64,000 nt of DNA from CAVUCH01 sp963739995 (lineage in GTDB: Bacteria; Acidobacteriota; Vicinamibacteria; Vicinamibacterales; JAENWD01): contig CAVUCH010000001.1 in NCBI GenBank assembly GCA_963739995.1, positions 164,199 to 228,198 on the forward strand. Direction: 5' to 3'. Each line of letters opens with the position of its first letter. The first letter of the stretch is position 1. Below the pieces are notes generated by a model. The model had not been told where the DNA came from, did not search any database, and was given only the letters and a program-made list of their open reading frames with translations. This document shows, piece by piece, positions 54,501 to 62,773 of the stretch. The translations under genes and the position numbers were made by a program.

Positions 54501-54719
54501 GGTGAGGGCGCGGACTTCCGCGCGCCGCTGGGGCGCGCGGTGATCGGCGGCGTCATCACGTCGACGATCCTCACGCTGCTGGTGATCCCGACGTTCTACG
54601 AGATCCTCACGGAGTGGCGCGACGCGCTCGGTGCGCGGATCTTCGGCCGGTCACACGCGACCGGTCACGGTCACGAGCACAGCCAGGCGCCCGCAGGCGC
54701 CGCAGAGCCAGCGCGATAG
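51570..54719 (+). CDS. RND multidrug efflux inner-membrane transporter (AcrB/MexB type)
   Basis: 1049 residues, full length for the HAE-1/AcrB class. Twelve membrane helices in two halves, each with a large periplasmic loop. The N-terminus FISDFAIRRPIITVVTMIAL is typical. Transmembrane helix 4 carries GILIDDAIVVRENIVRH with the paired proton-relay Asp residues, and the second half has a matching MGIVAKNAILLVDF segment. It exports drugs or lipophilic compounds in exchange for protons. The His-rich C-terminus (HATGHGHEHSQ) could bind metal, but this is a minor tail feature. GTG at 51570 is the start. No pump substrate can be named. Confidence 0.96.
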   Translation: MFISDFAIRRPIITVVTMIALSVFGVFALASLKTDEFPDVSPPIVSVAIPYPGASPDTVEREVVDPIEEQISAISGVKQIQSNSLDSFGVITVEFAFEKDLQEATQDIRDGISQIRNDLPTEMEEPILTRFDPNDLPIVQLTAASRTLSGPELTRLVDPGIVRQLRGVTGVAEVRVVGGIEREMTIELKPRALEAAGVSVAEVVQALQAQNLAAPVGRLNGSLDERTIRLKGRLDTPADFAQLVVTQRNGRLVRLGDVAEARDGTEEPRTAALFNGRAAVGIDIIKADEYSATDVSGRVAKQVDRIKATLPAGVELITARDAGPRVANSVADVQGALIEGALLTVLVVFLFLNSWRSTVITGLALPVSVLASFVAVWAFGFTLNTMSLLGLSLAIGILIDDAIVVRENIVRHVEMGKSHYTAAREGTAEIGLAVAATTFSIVVVFVPIAFMGDLAGQWFQPFALTIACSVLVSLFVSFSLDPMLSAYWPDPHLEPHQRSWLGRLLVRFNNWFDRQAEGYKRVIGWALDHRFAMAGLAVLSLVGALALPATGIVGGAFFPDADNSEMLINVETPPGSNLDYTILKAEEAARLARALPEVRYTYTTIGGRTEAVDEGIVYVRLTPKKDRARHQKEVEAVLRAQLVRLGGVTASIGSGNFENQKQIQLQLQGPDSRELTRLASEVRAAVEQVPGAVDVGLSTRGQKPELEVTVDRALAGSVGVTVGQVAQTLRVAFAGLDAGDWIDPSGETRDVYVRLSPEARANVRDLASLPLFVDGPEGGSVAVPLGQVARVKTGVGPARIDHLDRERVVAVQANTQNRPLTEVLKNIQPRLAAVTMPPGYTVRQGGESEDQQEVFGQIFAALGLAVLLMYFVLVVQFGSFLEPLAIMLSLPLSLIGVMLAMLVTGSTLNLMSLIGVILLMGIVAKNAILLVDFAKWSEEAGLSRREAIIEAGRVRLRPILMTTFALIAGMIPIAIGAGEGADFRAPLGRAVIGGVITSTILTLLVIPTFYEILTEWRDALGARIFGRSHATGHGHEHSQAPAGAAEPAR

Positions 54720-54864
54720 GATGGGGAGAGCCGCGGTGGTCCCTCGCCGCGGCTCTCGCGCGACGCATCAGAATCGCGTACGCCGGAGCGCGAAGCGAAC
54801 GCACATCAGCGCACTTGCAACCGGACTGCCTCCGCCGTCAGCCGATCCTGTCAACCCGCCGATT

Positions 54865-57538
54865 TCACTCCGATCGCAGGGCCTGGACGGGATCGATCCG
54901 GGTAATGCGCCGCGCGGGCACGTAGCAGGCAATCGACGCGACCACAGCCAGCAGCACCATCACCCCGACGAGCGCCCACGGGTCAGCCGGCGCAACGTCG
55001 AAGAGCAGGCCCTGAATGAGGCGGCCGGCGGCCAGCGCGCCGAGGAGGCCCAGGGCGAGCCCCACCGCCACCGGCGCGAGCCCCTCGCGTACGACCATGC
55101 GAACGAGCGATCCGGACGGCGCGCCCAGCGCGAGCCGGATGCCAAGCTCCTGCGTGCGCCTGGACACGGAGAATGCGGGCACGCCGTACATCCCGAGGGT
55201 CGCCAGCAGCAGCGCGGACGCCGCGAACGCAACGACCAGCAGCATCTGGAAACGATCCGGTGCGACTGCACGCTCTACCGCCTCGGCGAACGTCGTCACG
55301 GTCGGCACGGGAACGGCGGCATCGATGCTCCACACGGTCCGTCGGAACGCATCTGCCAGCACGCCGGTGTCGATGTCGCTTCTGAGCACGGCCGTTGCAG
55401 CGTCCGGAGCGATGGTCCAGTACGGAAGGTAGACCATGAAACGTGGGGCCGTCTGCAGGCTGACCTCTCGCGTGTCCGCTACCACGCCAACGACCTCGCG
55501 CACTGGACCGTCGTGGCCGCCGTGGTGGAATCGCTGGCCGAGCGGGTCCTGCCGCGGCCAGAGGGCGGCCGCGGTCCGCTCATTGATCACGGCAACCGTA
55601 CCGGTTCCGATCCCGATCGTCGAATAGTCGCCCGCGGCGAAGAGTGATGTGGAGCGCCTCGAAGTAGTCGGGATCCACCAGGCGAATGTTTGCGATGGGC
55701 AGCTCGGTGAGCTGCCGTGTGTCGTGTTCGAGCGAAACGGCCTGCAGGAACGCTTCGCCGCGAAGCGGCGGATGCGAGACGAGCGCCGCGGTACGCACCC
55801 CTGGAATGGCGCGCAGCCGGTCAAGGAGTTGATCGAAGAACTGCACGCGCGCCGGGCCCTCGCGGTACTTCGTTGTCGACAGGGCCACATCTGCGAAGAC
55901 GACGTGCTCGACGGCGAACCCTGTGTCCACGTGCGTCAGACGGAGAAAGCTGGCAGTCAAGAGAGCGGCCAGCACCAGCAGTACCGTGCTGAGAGCAACC
56001 TCCGCGGTCACGAGCACCGATCGCAGCCGGACGGACCCTGCGCTCTCGGACAACGTCCGCCCCGTCGCGTGCAGGACGACTTGCGGATCTGCCCGGCCCA
56101 GCCGCCACGCCGGCACAAACGAGAACACGACACCCGTGAACAGTGAGAGGCCAAGGGCGAATGCCAGCGCTGCACTGTTCAACCGCACTTCGTCCAGTCG
56201 CGGCAGGTCGACGGGAGCACTCGCAGTCAGCACCCCCAGGGCCGACCATGCCGCGGCCATGCCCAATACTCCTCCGGCGCCGGCCAGAACCAGGTTTTCG
56301 AGGATCACCTGGCGCACGACGCGGCCCCGGCTGGCGCCGAGTGCCGTGCGAATGGCGCTCTCGCGCGCGCGGCCCGTGGCGCGCGTCAGCAGGAGCGTTG
56401 CGAGATTCACGCAGAGAATGAGGAGCACCGCACCGATCGAACAGGAAAGGAGCAGGAGGCCGCGTCTGGCCTGTCGCACGATCTGCTCCTGCAGCGTGAT
56501 GACGCGAGCCTTGAATTCGATGGGGTTGGGCATTCGCAGCTGGCGCACGATATCGGCTTGAACAGCATTCAGTTGCAGTTCGGCCTGTTCTGGCGTTGCA
56601 CCCGGCCTGAGCCGGCCGAGCGCGATCCAGTTGAAGTTGTCGCCCAGGCTCTGCCGCTCTTCAGCGGTGAACGCTGCAGGGCGGTACACGTCGACTCGAG
56701 GCGGCAGCGGGGCCAATGTCCCGAGCTGGTCGTGTCTGGGTAGTGCGAACCCAGCGGGGAGAACACCAATCACCGTGTACGGCCGATCGTCGAGAATGAG
56801 CCGCCGGCCGAGGATTGCGCGATCGCCGCCGAAGCGCTCGATCCAGAACCCGTGCGACAGCACGACGACGGCGGCGCGCCCTTCCTGGTCTTCTCCTGTG
56901 CTGAAGGCTCGGCCAATGACAGGCGTGACACCAAGCAACGGGAAGAGCGTCGACGTGACGCGAGCCACGGCCAGCCAGGCGGGTTCGCCGGAACCGGTCA
57001 GCGTTTCGGTACCCGCTCTGACTGCGGCCATCGCATCAAAGGCAGACACGCGGGCCTGCCACAACAGGAAGTCACCGGCCGCGGCGGGCACGCTCGGATA
57101 GGTCTCTGCGAGCGCTGGCAGCACTTCACGAACCACCACCAGTCGTTCAGCGTTCGCGTAGGGCAGCCGGCGCAACAGAACCGCATCGACGAACGAGAAG
57201 ATCGCGGTGTTGGCGCCCACGCCGATGGCCACGAGCAGCACCACCAGCAGGCTGAACCCCGGTTGCCGCCTCAGCATCCGGACGCCGAAGCGAACGTCCT
57301 GCATCAGGGCGTCCACCCAGGGAAGGCCGCTGACGTCCCGATACGCTTCTCGAACCTGATCGGGCCCTCCGAACCGACGCCGTGCCTCACGTTGCGCCGC
57401 GTCGGGCGCCCAACCGCGCTGCTCGAGATCGGCGGCGAGGAGCAGGAGATGAGTCTGCACCTCGTCGTCGTGCTCACGCAGGCGGCGGCCGCGCACGACG
57501 AGAGTCCGAAGACGGCCGAGCCAGGCGCGGGGGGTCAT
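54865..57538 (-). CDS. ADOP-type ABC permease (duplicated FtsX), interrupted by a single-base frameshift
   Basis: Acidobacterial duplicated orphan permease. The N-terminal part has a ~90-residue ADOP-specific helical region (LREHDDEVQTHLLLLAADLE, DVRFGVRMLRRQPGFSLLVV), a MacB periplasmic domain and FtsX helices (LGASRGRVVRQVILENLVLA). The second half repeats it. The frame breaks in RGRLFDDRDRNRYGCRDQ. Skipping one base near 55601-55607 restores RGRLFDDRDRNGTVAVINER and runs on through QELGIRLALGAPSGSLVRMV to the stop at 54865. The region is 2674 bases; one fewer gives exactly 890 residues. No ATPase is adjacent, typical for this family. ATG 57538 overlaps the PadR stop. Substrate unknown. Confidence 0.85.
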
Positions 57539-57879
57539 GACGGGCCCCCGGCCGGACTCAGAAACCGTGAAAGCACGGACCAGACGTGCGACCAACGCGC
57601 AGCCTCGGCGTGGAGATGCCGTCTCCCTCGCGCGCTGAGCGAGTAGAACCGCGCCCGGCGATTGTTCTCGGACACGCCCCACTTCGAGACTATCCATCCC
57701 TGCTGCTCGAGACGGAGCAGGGCTGGATAGAGCGTCCCCTGATTGAGCGTGAGCGCGCCCTCACTCATCTGCTCGATGCGCCGGGCGACGCCGTAGCCGT
57801 GCTGCGGCCCGAGCGCATCGAGCGCACGCAGCACCATCAGGTCCAGCGCGCCGTGCAGGATGTCCGTCTTGTCGCGCAT
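57535..57879 (-). CDS. PadR family transcriptional regulator
   Basis: 114 residues. Winged-helix PadR protein, commonly paired with ADOP permeases. Motifs: ILHGALDLMVLRALDALGPQ, HGYGVARRIEQ, LNQGTLYPALLRLEQQGWIV and ARFYSLSARGRRHL. ATG 57879 has CAGGAG five bases upstream. Its stop overlaps the permease start (ATGA), so the two form one operon. It most likely represses this operon through the inverted repeat at 57920-57938. Confidence 0.95.
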   Translation of the reverse strand: MRDKTDILHGALDLMVLRALDALGPQHGYGVARRIEQMSEGALTLNQGTLYPALLRLEQQGWIVSKWGVSENNRRARFYSLSARGRRHLHAEAARWSHVWSVLSRFLSPAGGPS

Positions 57880-57905
57880 CGTGGCTCCTGTTGACTGGCC
57901 ACATG

Positions 57906-57938
57906 ACGTTACATGGACTCATGTTGCCGGTCAACATG
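57906..57938 (-). promoter_or_regulatory. padR promoter with overlapping inverted-repeat operator
   Basis: On the minus strand TTGACC (57934-57929) and TAACGT (57911-57906) are 17 bases apart, a good -35/-10 pair about 30 bases before the PadR ATG. The -35 box lies inside a perfect 7-bp inverted repeat, CATGTTG-N5-CAACATG (57920-57938), a likely PadR operator. Repressor binding would block RNA polymerase directly. Confidence 0.6.
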
Positions 57939-58025
57939 AATCCCGGCGCGCGCGCTCAGGCGGGCATGACGCGTTGACGAGCAGGTGCTGATGCAGATTA
58001 GCGGGTGCCGGTTGTGGAAGCCCAC

Positions 58026-58075
58026 GAGTGGCCTGTATCGGCTGAATCAGTAGCGTCAGCCGAAACAGGCCACTC
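58026..58075. repeat. Short copy of the palindromic repeat (50 bp)
   Basis: Arms at 58026-58045 and 58056-58075 pair at 19 of 20 positions around a 10-base loop. The left part, about 25 bases, matches the outer arms of the 166-bp element at 23233-23398. This looks like an internally deleted derivative in which the two ends have come together. It lies in the 400-base region between the PadR gene and a plus-strand secreted-protein gene. Confidence 0.68.
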
Positions 58076-58292
58076 GGGCAGACTGGGACCTGCGAGAACG
58101 CTGGCGGTCGGTCGAGACGCAGGATCCACGGACCAACCGCGGATCGCGAGCGCCGCGCCTCGCAGGTGGCTGGCCTGAGGAGCCGATAGATGTGATGGGC
58201 GCGCGGCCTGTGCAGTGACCGTTGCGATCGGGTTTCGGAATGCTCATTTCACCGGTTGAGTCGGCGACGAGGGTGCAAGGTTGGGTCATTGT

Positions 58293-58859
58293 ATGAAGCC
58301 GGTTCTCATGTCTCTCTTCGCGTTCACGCTGGCAGGCGCGACGCTCGTGGCCGACAGCCCGCAGCAGGGATTCGCGAAGGATTGGGAAGGCCGAACGGTC
58401 ACCCTCACGGCGAGGCTCTACAGCCTGATCTATAACGAGCGGGGAAGATTGGGCACCTCGCGAAGCGGGTTGCGCGAGGGCCTGAACATCGTCACGCCAT
58501 CGCGGGGCGCCTACCTCCAATTCGACGGCCGGCAGGGCAGGCACGCGGTGATCCAGCACGACAGCGACGGAATGATTGCCGCCGTGAACAAGGCGTACGA
58601 GCCCGACGCGCTGGATGTCCGCGCCTATCGGAAGCTCGAAGCGATTGCCATCAACCGGTACGATCCCGGAGTCGAACTGGTGGTCGCGGGTGTGCGCGTG
58701 GAGCGCGATGAAGTGCGATTCGAGTTCGCGAAAGCCGCCGGCGAGGAGGCCATGACCGGGATCACAGTCAAATGGCCGGTGCCGCTGTCGAAGAGTTTCA
58801 GCGAACGCGATCTCGTGGAGGGGCTGATTCAGGAGTTCGTCGAGATCAAGCGGCCCTGA
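58293..58859 (+). CDS. Exported hypothetical protein
   Basis: 188 residues from ATG 58293 with a signal peptide (KPVLMSLFAFTLAGATLVA). The mature part is beta-rich (WEGRTVTLTARLYSLIYNE, then VELVVAGVRVERDEVRFEF) and has no Cys. The family is not recognised. An in-frame TTG at 58281 would add four residues. It is convergent with the TetR gene downstream. The mature protein probably sits in the periplasm; function unknown. Confidence 0.65.
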   Translation: MKPVLMSLFAFTLAGATLVADSPQQGFAKDWEGRTVTLTARLYSLIYNERGRLGTSRSGLREGLNIVTPSRGAYLQFDGRQGRHAVIQHDSDGMIAAVNKAYEPDALDVRAYRKLEAIAINRYDPGVELVVAGVRVERDEVRFEFAKAAGEEAMTGITVKWPVPLSKSFSERDLVEGLIQEFVEIKRP

Positions 58860-58895
58860 CCAGTTCCGGCCAGACGGCGGATCGACGTGCGAAGC

Positions 58896-59489
58896 TCACG
58901 TGCAATACGGCTCCAGCACCATCCGCAGATCACGGTGGATCCACGCAGCCATCGGTCCTTCGCGATGAACCGCCCAACCCACGATGGACCCGTTCAGCGT
59001 CGCCTGCAGGGCCCGGGCGAGCCGGCTGGCGTTGCACTTGATGAGCTCGCCAGCGACGATCCCGTCCTTGACCAAAGCGCAAATGCCCGCGTGAAAACCG
59101 ATGGAGCCCCTCCGCGCGTGCTGGTGAAACTCCGCGTCCGTCAAATCGATCTGCAGAAACGCCAGCGAGTGCGCCACCTGGTCGGGAGTCTCACCCATCA
59201 CGCTCATGCACTCAGCCAGCCCGTACAGCGCGGCCCTGGGGGAGCGATGCTTCGCCCGCAGCGCCTCGAAGATGAAGACATGCCCGCCGGCCGCGTCGTT
59301 GGACGCCGCCAGGAGCAGCGCGCGCTTCGAGCCGAAGCGCTGCACCAGCGACGCAGCCGACACGTTCGCCTCGCGCGCAACGTCGGCCAGTGTGAGCCTG
59401 CTCGGACCGAGGCGGGCGATGGCGCGAAAGGCGGCCTGCAGAATCTCGACGTCGGTGTTCCGGCGTGGACGGGGGCTCATGCCAGCCAT
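58896..59489 (-). CDS. TetR family regulator
   Basis: 197 residues from ATG 59489; an ATG at 59480 is an alternative. Helix-turn-helix VEILQAAFRAIARLGPSRLT and VAREANVSAASLVQRFGSKR. The C-terminal domain (FLQIDLTDAEFHQHARRG, then LARALQATLNGSIVGWAV) resembles regulators of small reductase genes. A frame extension upstream to 60029 lies inside the divergent gene and is rejected. It is divergently transcribed from the RibD-type reductase, with two matching palindromic sites between. It probably controls that gene and itself. Confidence 0.9.
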   Translation of the reverse strand: MAGMSPRPRRNTDVEILQAAFRAIARLGPSRLTLADVAREANVSAASLVQRFGSKRALLLAASNDAAGGHVFIFEALRAKHRSPRAALYGLAECMSVMGETPDQVAHSLAFLQIDLTDAEFHQHARRGSIGFHAGICALVKDGIVAGELIKCNASRLARALQATLNGSIVGWAVHREGPMAAWIHRDLRMVLEPYCT

Positions 59490-59491
59490 TA

Positions 59492-59541
59492 TAAACGGCC
59501 ATTTAGTTTGAGGTTGATTTGTGAATAACCATTCATATACG
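59492..59541. promoter_or_regulatory. Divergent control region with two matched operators and a promoter
   Basis: Two 14-bp imperfect palindromes, at 59492-59505 and 59522-59535, both fit TRAATGGYYRTTYA when read on the minus strand. Their centres are 30 bp apart, about three helical turns. A plus-strand promoter candidate, TTGATT (59514-59519) with TATACG (59536-59541) at 16 bp spacing, overlaps the second site. This arrangement suits repression by the divergent TetR protein. Confidence 0.55.
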
Positions 59542-59561
59542 CTGGCGCGCTGGAGGTCCCC

Positions 59562-60092
59562 ATGCGGCTGGTTCGATTCGGCGGCGCCATCAGTCTTGAC
59601 GGATACATCGCGGGCCCCAACGGCGAGTACGACTGGATTCTCATGGATCCGGATATCGATTTTGCCGGAACGCAATCGCAGTTCGATACGTTTCTGATCG
59701 GCCGCAAGACGTTCGAGGCCATGGTGAAGATGGGCAGTGACGGCCAGTCGTTGCCCGGCATCCAGAACATCGTGTTGTCGCGCACCTTGAAGGCCAGCGA
59801 CTACCCGCACATCACCGTGGAGTCCGACGCCGAACGCGTGGTCCTTGAGCTCCGGGCAAAGCCGGGCAAGGACATCGCAATTTTCGGCGGCGGGGAACTC
59901 TTTCGGAGCCTGCTTGCGGCGGGCCTCGTCGATCGGATCGAGGTGGCCCTCATTCCCGTCCTGCTCGGCGGCGGCATTCCGATTTTGCCTTCGCCCGCCG
60001 GTCGGGCGCTGCTCAAGCTGCGTAAGCAACGCGTTTACGAGAAGACCGGCACCGTCGGGCTCGAGTACGACATCGTGCGAAGCAAGACGTGA
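59562..60092 (+). CDS. Dihydrofolate reductase / RibD C-terminal-domain family reductase
   Basis: 176 residues. Family motifs: RFGGAISLDGYIAGPNGEYD at the N-terminus, TFLIGRKTFEAMV, QNIVLSRTL and IAIFGGGELFRSLL (NADPH phosphate loop), then VALIPVLLGGGIPIL. It likely reduces a small heterocyclic or carbonyl substrate with NADPH; stand-alone members are widespread, and few have known substrates. ATG 59562 has GGAGG about seven bases upstream (59552-59556). It is divergent from and probably controlled by the TetR gene. No riboflavin genes are nearby. Confidence 0.9.
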   Translation: MRLVRFGGAISLDGYIAGPNGEYDWILMDPDIDFAGTQSQFDTFLIGRKTFEAMVKMGSDGQSLPGIQNIVLSRTLKASDYPHITVESDAERVVLELRAKPGKDIAIFGGGELFRSLLAAGLVDRIEVALIPVLLGGGIPILPSPAGRALLKLRKQRVYEKTGTVGLEYDIVRSKT

Positions 60093-60275
60093 TCAGGCGA
60101 TGTCAGAATTCGCGTCCGCTGCCGCCTCGCCGCACCCGCGGTGCGCCCGAGCCGCCGACGGCGTTCGCCCGAACAGCACCGCATCAGCCACGGATGGGGT
60201 GCGCGGTGAGCTGGGACCGTGCGTACGGAAGCGAACAGATCCGATACTTGGTTTGCCTCTACTTTCAGGTCCCTC

Positions 60276-60449
60276 ATGGCGAACCGCACACCCATCAGCG
60301 AACGTCGGCTCCGTCGAGCGGTGATCCACCCATGCCAGCACTGCGGACACGAACCGGAGGTGGTGACACGCACGCCACAGCTGCTGTCCGTGCGCTGTGC
60401 GACATGCGGAGAAACCTGGAGCGTCGCGAAACCGGAGCTGCCGCGATAG
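60276..60449 (+). CDS. Small zinc-ribbon protein
   Basis: 57 residues from ATG 60276. A basic N-terminus (ISERRLRRAV) is followed by HPCQHCGHEPEVV and VRCATCGETW, two C-x2-C pairs separated by about 20 residues, a zinc ribbon. The spacing and trailing Trp resemble the C-terminal domain of the response regulator at 36077-36748. The upstream in-frame GTG/ATG at 60219 is less likely. Function unknown. Confidence 0.6.
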   Translation: MANRTPISERRLRRAVIHPCQHCGHEPEVVTRTPQLLSVRCATCGETWSVAKPELPR

Positions 60450-60685
60450 CTCCGCGGAGCATCATCGCGGAGACGATGAGCGTCGTGGCAGGCCACGACA
60501 TCGCTGCAAGCGTGGCGGTAACTCATTGAGAGGGCGGCGCTTAGTCTTATACGATGACCGTATGCCGATGTGGCGGTGCGCGGCCTGACCGCGTGCCAGG
60601 CTGTGCCCGTCCTGCCGGATAGACCTGTCAGGTCTGTGGATGGTCGGCGAAGTGGAGGCCGTCGCCCGCGAGCGTGCCGAGCGAC

Positions 60686-60901
60686 TTACACGCCCGCCAC
60701 CGCCCGCCAGCGCGGCTCATGCACGGTGACCACGCTGCAGCTGGGACCGCGACATACCAGGAGCCGTGTTTCCAGTCCCCAGGGCATGGCGTACTGGACT
60801 TCATCGGCCGGAGACCCACACTTCGGGCACGTCGGCTGCGGAACGAGTGGCGCCGCGACGGCTGGAGCCAAGGGATCGCGCCGACGAACTGGTTCCTTCA
60901 C
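60686..60901 (-). CDS. Possible small zinc-ribbon protein
   Basis: 71 residues. TCPKCGSPADEVQ and VCRGPSCSVVTVHEPRW supply two Cys pairs (C-x2-C and C-x4-C), joined by PWGLETRLL. A Pro/Ala/Arg-rich N-terminus precedes them. The composition is plausible for a real protein, but no ribosome-binding site is obvious and coding potential is hard to judge at this length. Tentative. Confidence 0.42.
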   Translation of the reverse strand: MKEPVRRRDPLAPAVAAPLVPQPTCPKCGSPADEVQYAMPWGLETRLLVCRGPSCSVVTVHEPRWRAVAGV

Positions 60902-61118
60902 GTCCCCCCCGCCTGGTCGCCATCACTGGGCGTCGCGACCCTCACGCGCGCCTGCGAAGCGGCGACAGACTGGGGAGGCTGTTGACCATGTTTGGCCTTG
61001 CGAGGCCGAGAGTCTCTGCCGTAAGCACGGCTCAGGCCAAGCCGTGCTTCGATCCGCGTGTCGGACAGTGTGACAGGTGGGTGCGGTGGAAATGACGGGC
61101 AATAGCGTGCAGCGCTGG

Positions 61119-61481
61119 TTAATGGCGCTGAGATGGGGTCGCTGGTCCCGGGCCGGGAAGCAGCCCTGACAGCGATGCGCAATCGGTCGGCTTGACGAGA
61201 AACCGCGCCCCTGCCCGCTCCGCGTCACGGATGATCACGGAGTCGTGAAATGCGGAGAGTGCAATCTTGATCGTGGATGGCGCGGCGAGCGCAATCAGAT
61301 GGAGCCCGTTGTACGCGCCCAGGCGCACATCGGCAATCAGCGCGTCGAAGTGTTCGTGCTCGAGCCATCGGCGGCCCTCGTCGAAGCGGCTACACGGGAC
61401 GACGTCGTGGCCATCGTCCCTGAGGACGATGGTGCAGAGGCCCAGGTATTCCTCGTCATCGTCGATCATGAGCACGCGCAT
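61119..61481 (-). CDS. Single-domain response regulator
   Basis: 120 residues. Receiver motifs are complete: VLMIDDDEEYL, phosphorylated Asp in ALIADVRLGAYNG, Ser in KIALSAFHDS, and Lys in FLVKPTDCASL. The last helix is replaced by a short Pro/Gly-rich tail, so it may be slightly truncated. No output domain and no adjacent kinase. This is the third intact orphan or near-orphan receiver in the window. Confidence 0.87.
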   Translation of the reverse strand: MRVLMIDDDEEYLGLCTIVLRDDGHDVVPCSRFDEGRRWLEHEHFDALIADVRLGAYNGLHLIALAAPSTIKIALSAFHDSVIIRDAERAGARFLVKPTDCASLSGLLPGPGPATPSQRH

Positions 61482-62392
61482 GCGGCGTTCCTACCGCACC
61501 GCCGGCCGGCCACACGTCGGTCCTCGCCCAGCGGCGAGCACCAGCAAACCTATGTGATCAGAAAATCCTGAGGAACCCTGTCGCCCGGAAGGCGCGCGCT
61601 GAACGTGGCAAACCGGCCAGCGGGGTGGACCGCACTGAGGTGCGCATGCTGGGTCCCTTCCAGGACCAGCGTGGAGGTTCGGCATCGCGTCGTAATGATC
61701 CGTCGTCGGAGGCGTCACAGAATGGCAGGTCAGGTCGGCGAAGTCTACAAAAAAAGGGGTTGATCGCCTTCTCAAGAGCATCCAGGGACAGGGTTTGCCT
61801 TTTTTCTCGTTCAACTTCTCTCGATGTGGATCGTGAGGGGCTCCAGCACGCCGTGAGCCTTCTTGGCGGCTTCGAGTTCGGGCGAGGTGAGCGTAGCCCC
61901 GCCGCGGAATCGCGTCAACCAATGATGCTGCCGGCTTGGAACATTTTCGACGGGGCCCCGGAATACTCGGCACGCCGTCGATTGATCGTTGTGCCGAGCA
62001 CGTCGGGCGGGCATACAGCTGGCGGTCAACCTGGTGCTGGAGCCGACTGCTTGTCGTAGACAGCCACGGTATCCCAACATCTGTCCCTTGGTGTTCACCC
62101 GTTGGAGGTGGTGGTCCGAGGCTTCCCTCATTCGACGATTGGTCTGGCTGACGGTGGGTCGGCCACGCTGCTGGGAGGTCGTGCCCGGCGTCCCGGGGTC
62201 GATGCGAGTAAGTCGCAAAGGCGAGCACGACTGGTCTTGCCGAGGTTCTCCTCTCTCGGTCGATCCACTGCCGAACGCGAAGCGGCCCGGCTGATTCCGC
62301 ACCAAGCCTTCCTATTACGTACTGTTGAGTTGCGCCAGCGCAGCGACTTTTAGCAGCGACGTGCGCGATGCTGCGGCCCACAGGAGGAGGAC
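61482..62392. other. About 0.9 kb without a recognised gene
   Basis: No intact gene could be supported. Base composition is patchier here, with an A7 run near 61750 and a T6 run near 61800. Minus-strand stretches such as SLDALEKAINPFFVDFADLT and LTRFRGGATLTSPELEAAKK look protein-like, but in different frames and without a start. This could be a decayed gene or mobile-element remnant. I cannot assign it. Confidence 0.4.
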
Positions 62393-62620
62393 GTGAAGCT
62401 CTTCGAGATCACCATTGCCGGGCGGCTGTTCAAGGTTACGCGTGAGCCGAATGACTGCAACGAGTTCTGTCAAACGTACTCGGTCAGCGGCCGCGAAGTG
62501 CCAGTGCAGGATTACCTGCAACAGGTCGCCGAGGCCGTGAATACAGCGATTGTCTCGCTTCCTCGAGGGATGGGAGCTCGATATGCAGAGCTCCTTTTCG
62601 TCCATCGAGGAAACCGGTAA
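62393..62620 (+). CDS. Small hypothetical protein
   Basis: 75 residues from GTG 62393, preceded by a very strong GGAGGAGG five bases upstream. The sequence (MKLFEITIAGRLFKVTREP, then QDYLQQVAEAVNTAIVSLP) has balanced composition with three beta strands and a helix. It is soluble, with two Cys close together (NDCNEFCQT). No family recognised. The ribosome-binding site is the main evidence that it is real. Confidence 0.6.
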   Translation: MKLFEITIAGRLFKVTREPNDCNEFCQTYSVSGREVPVQDYLQQVAEAVNTAIVSLPRGMGARYAELLFVHRGNR

Positions 62621-62773
62621 CGGCGTCCGTCGCCCGAGGAGTTCGCGGGGCGTAGACTAGACGGGGGCTGGGCGGTTAGCCGAGGAGTGACACCGCTCCA
62701 CGTGTCGGCCGGGATAGGAACGATTGTTGCTCAGGCGACACATCACAAGCGGGTTCGCTGGGAGGTGGCCGTG

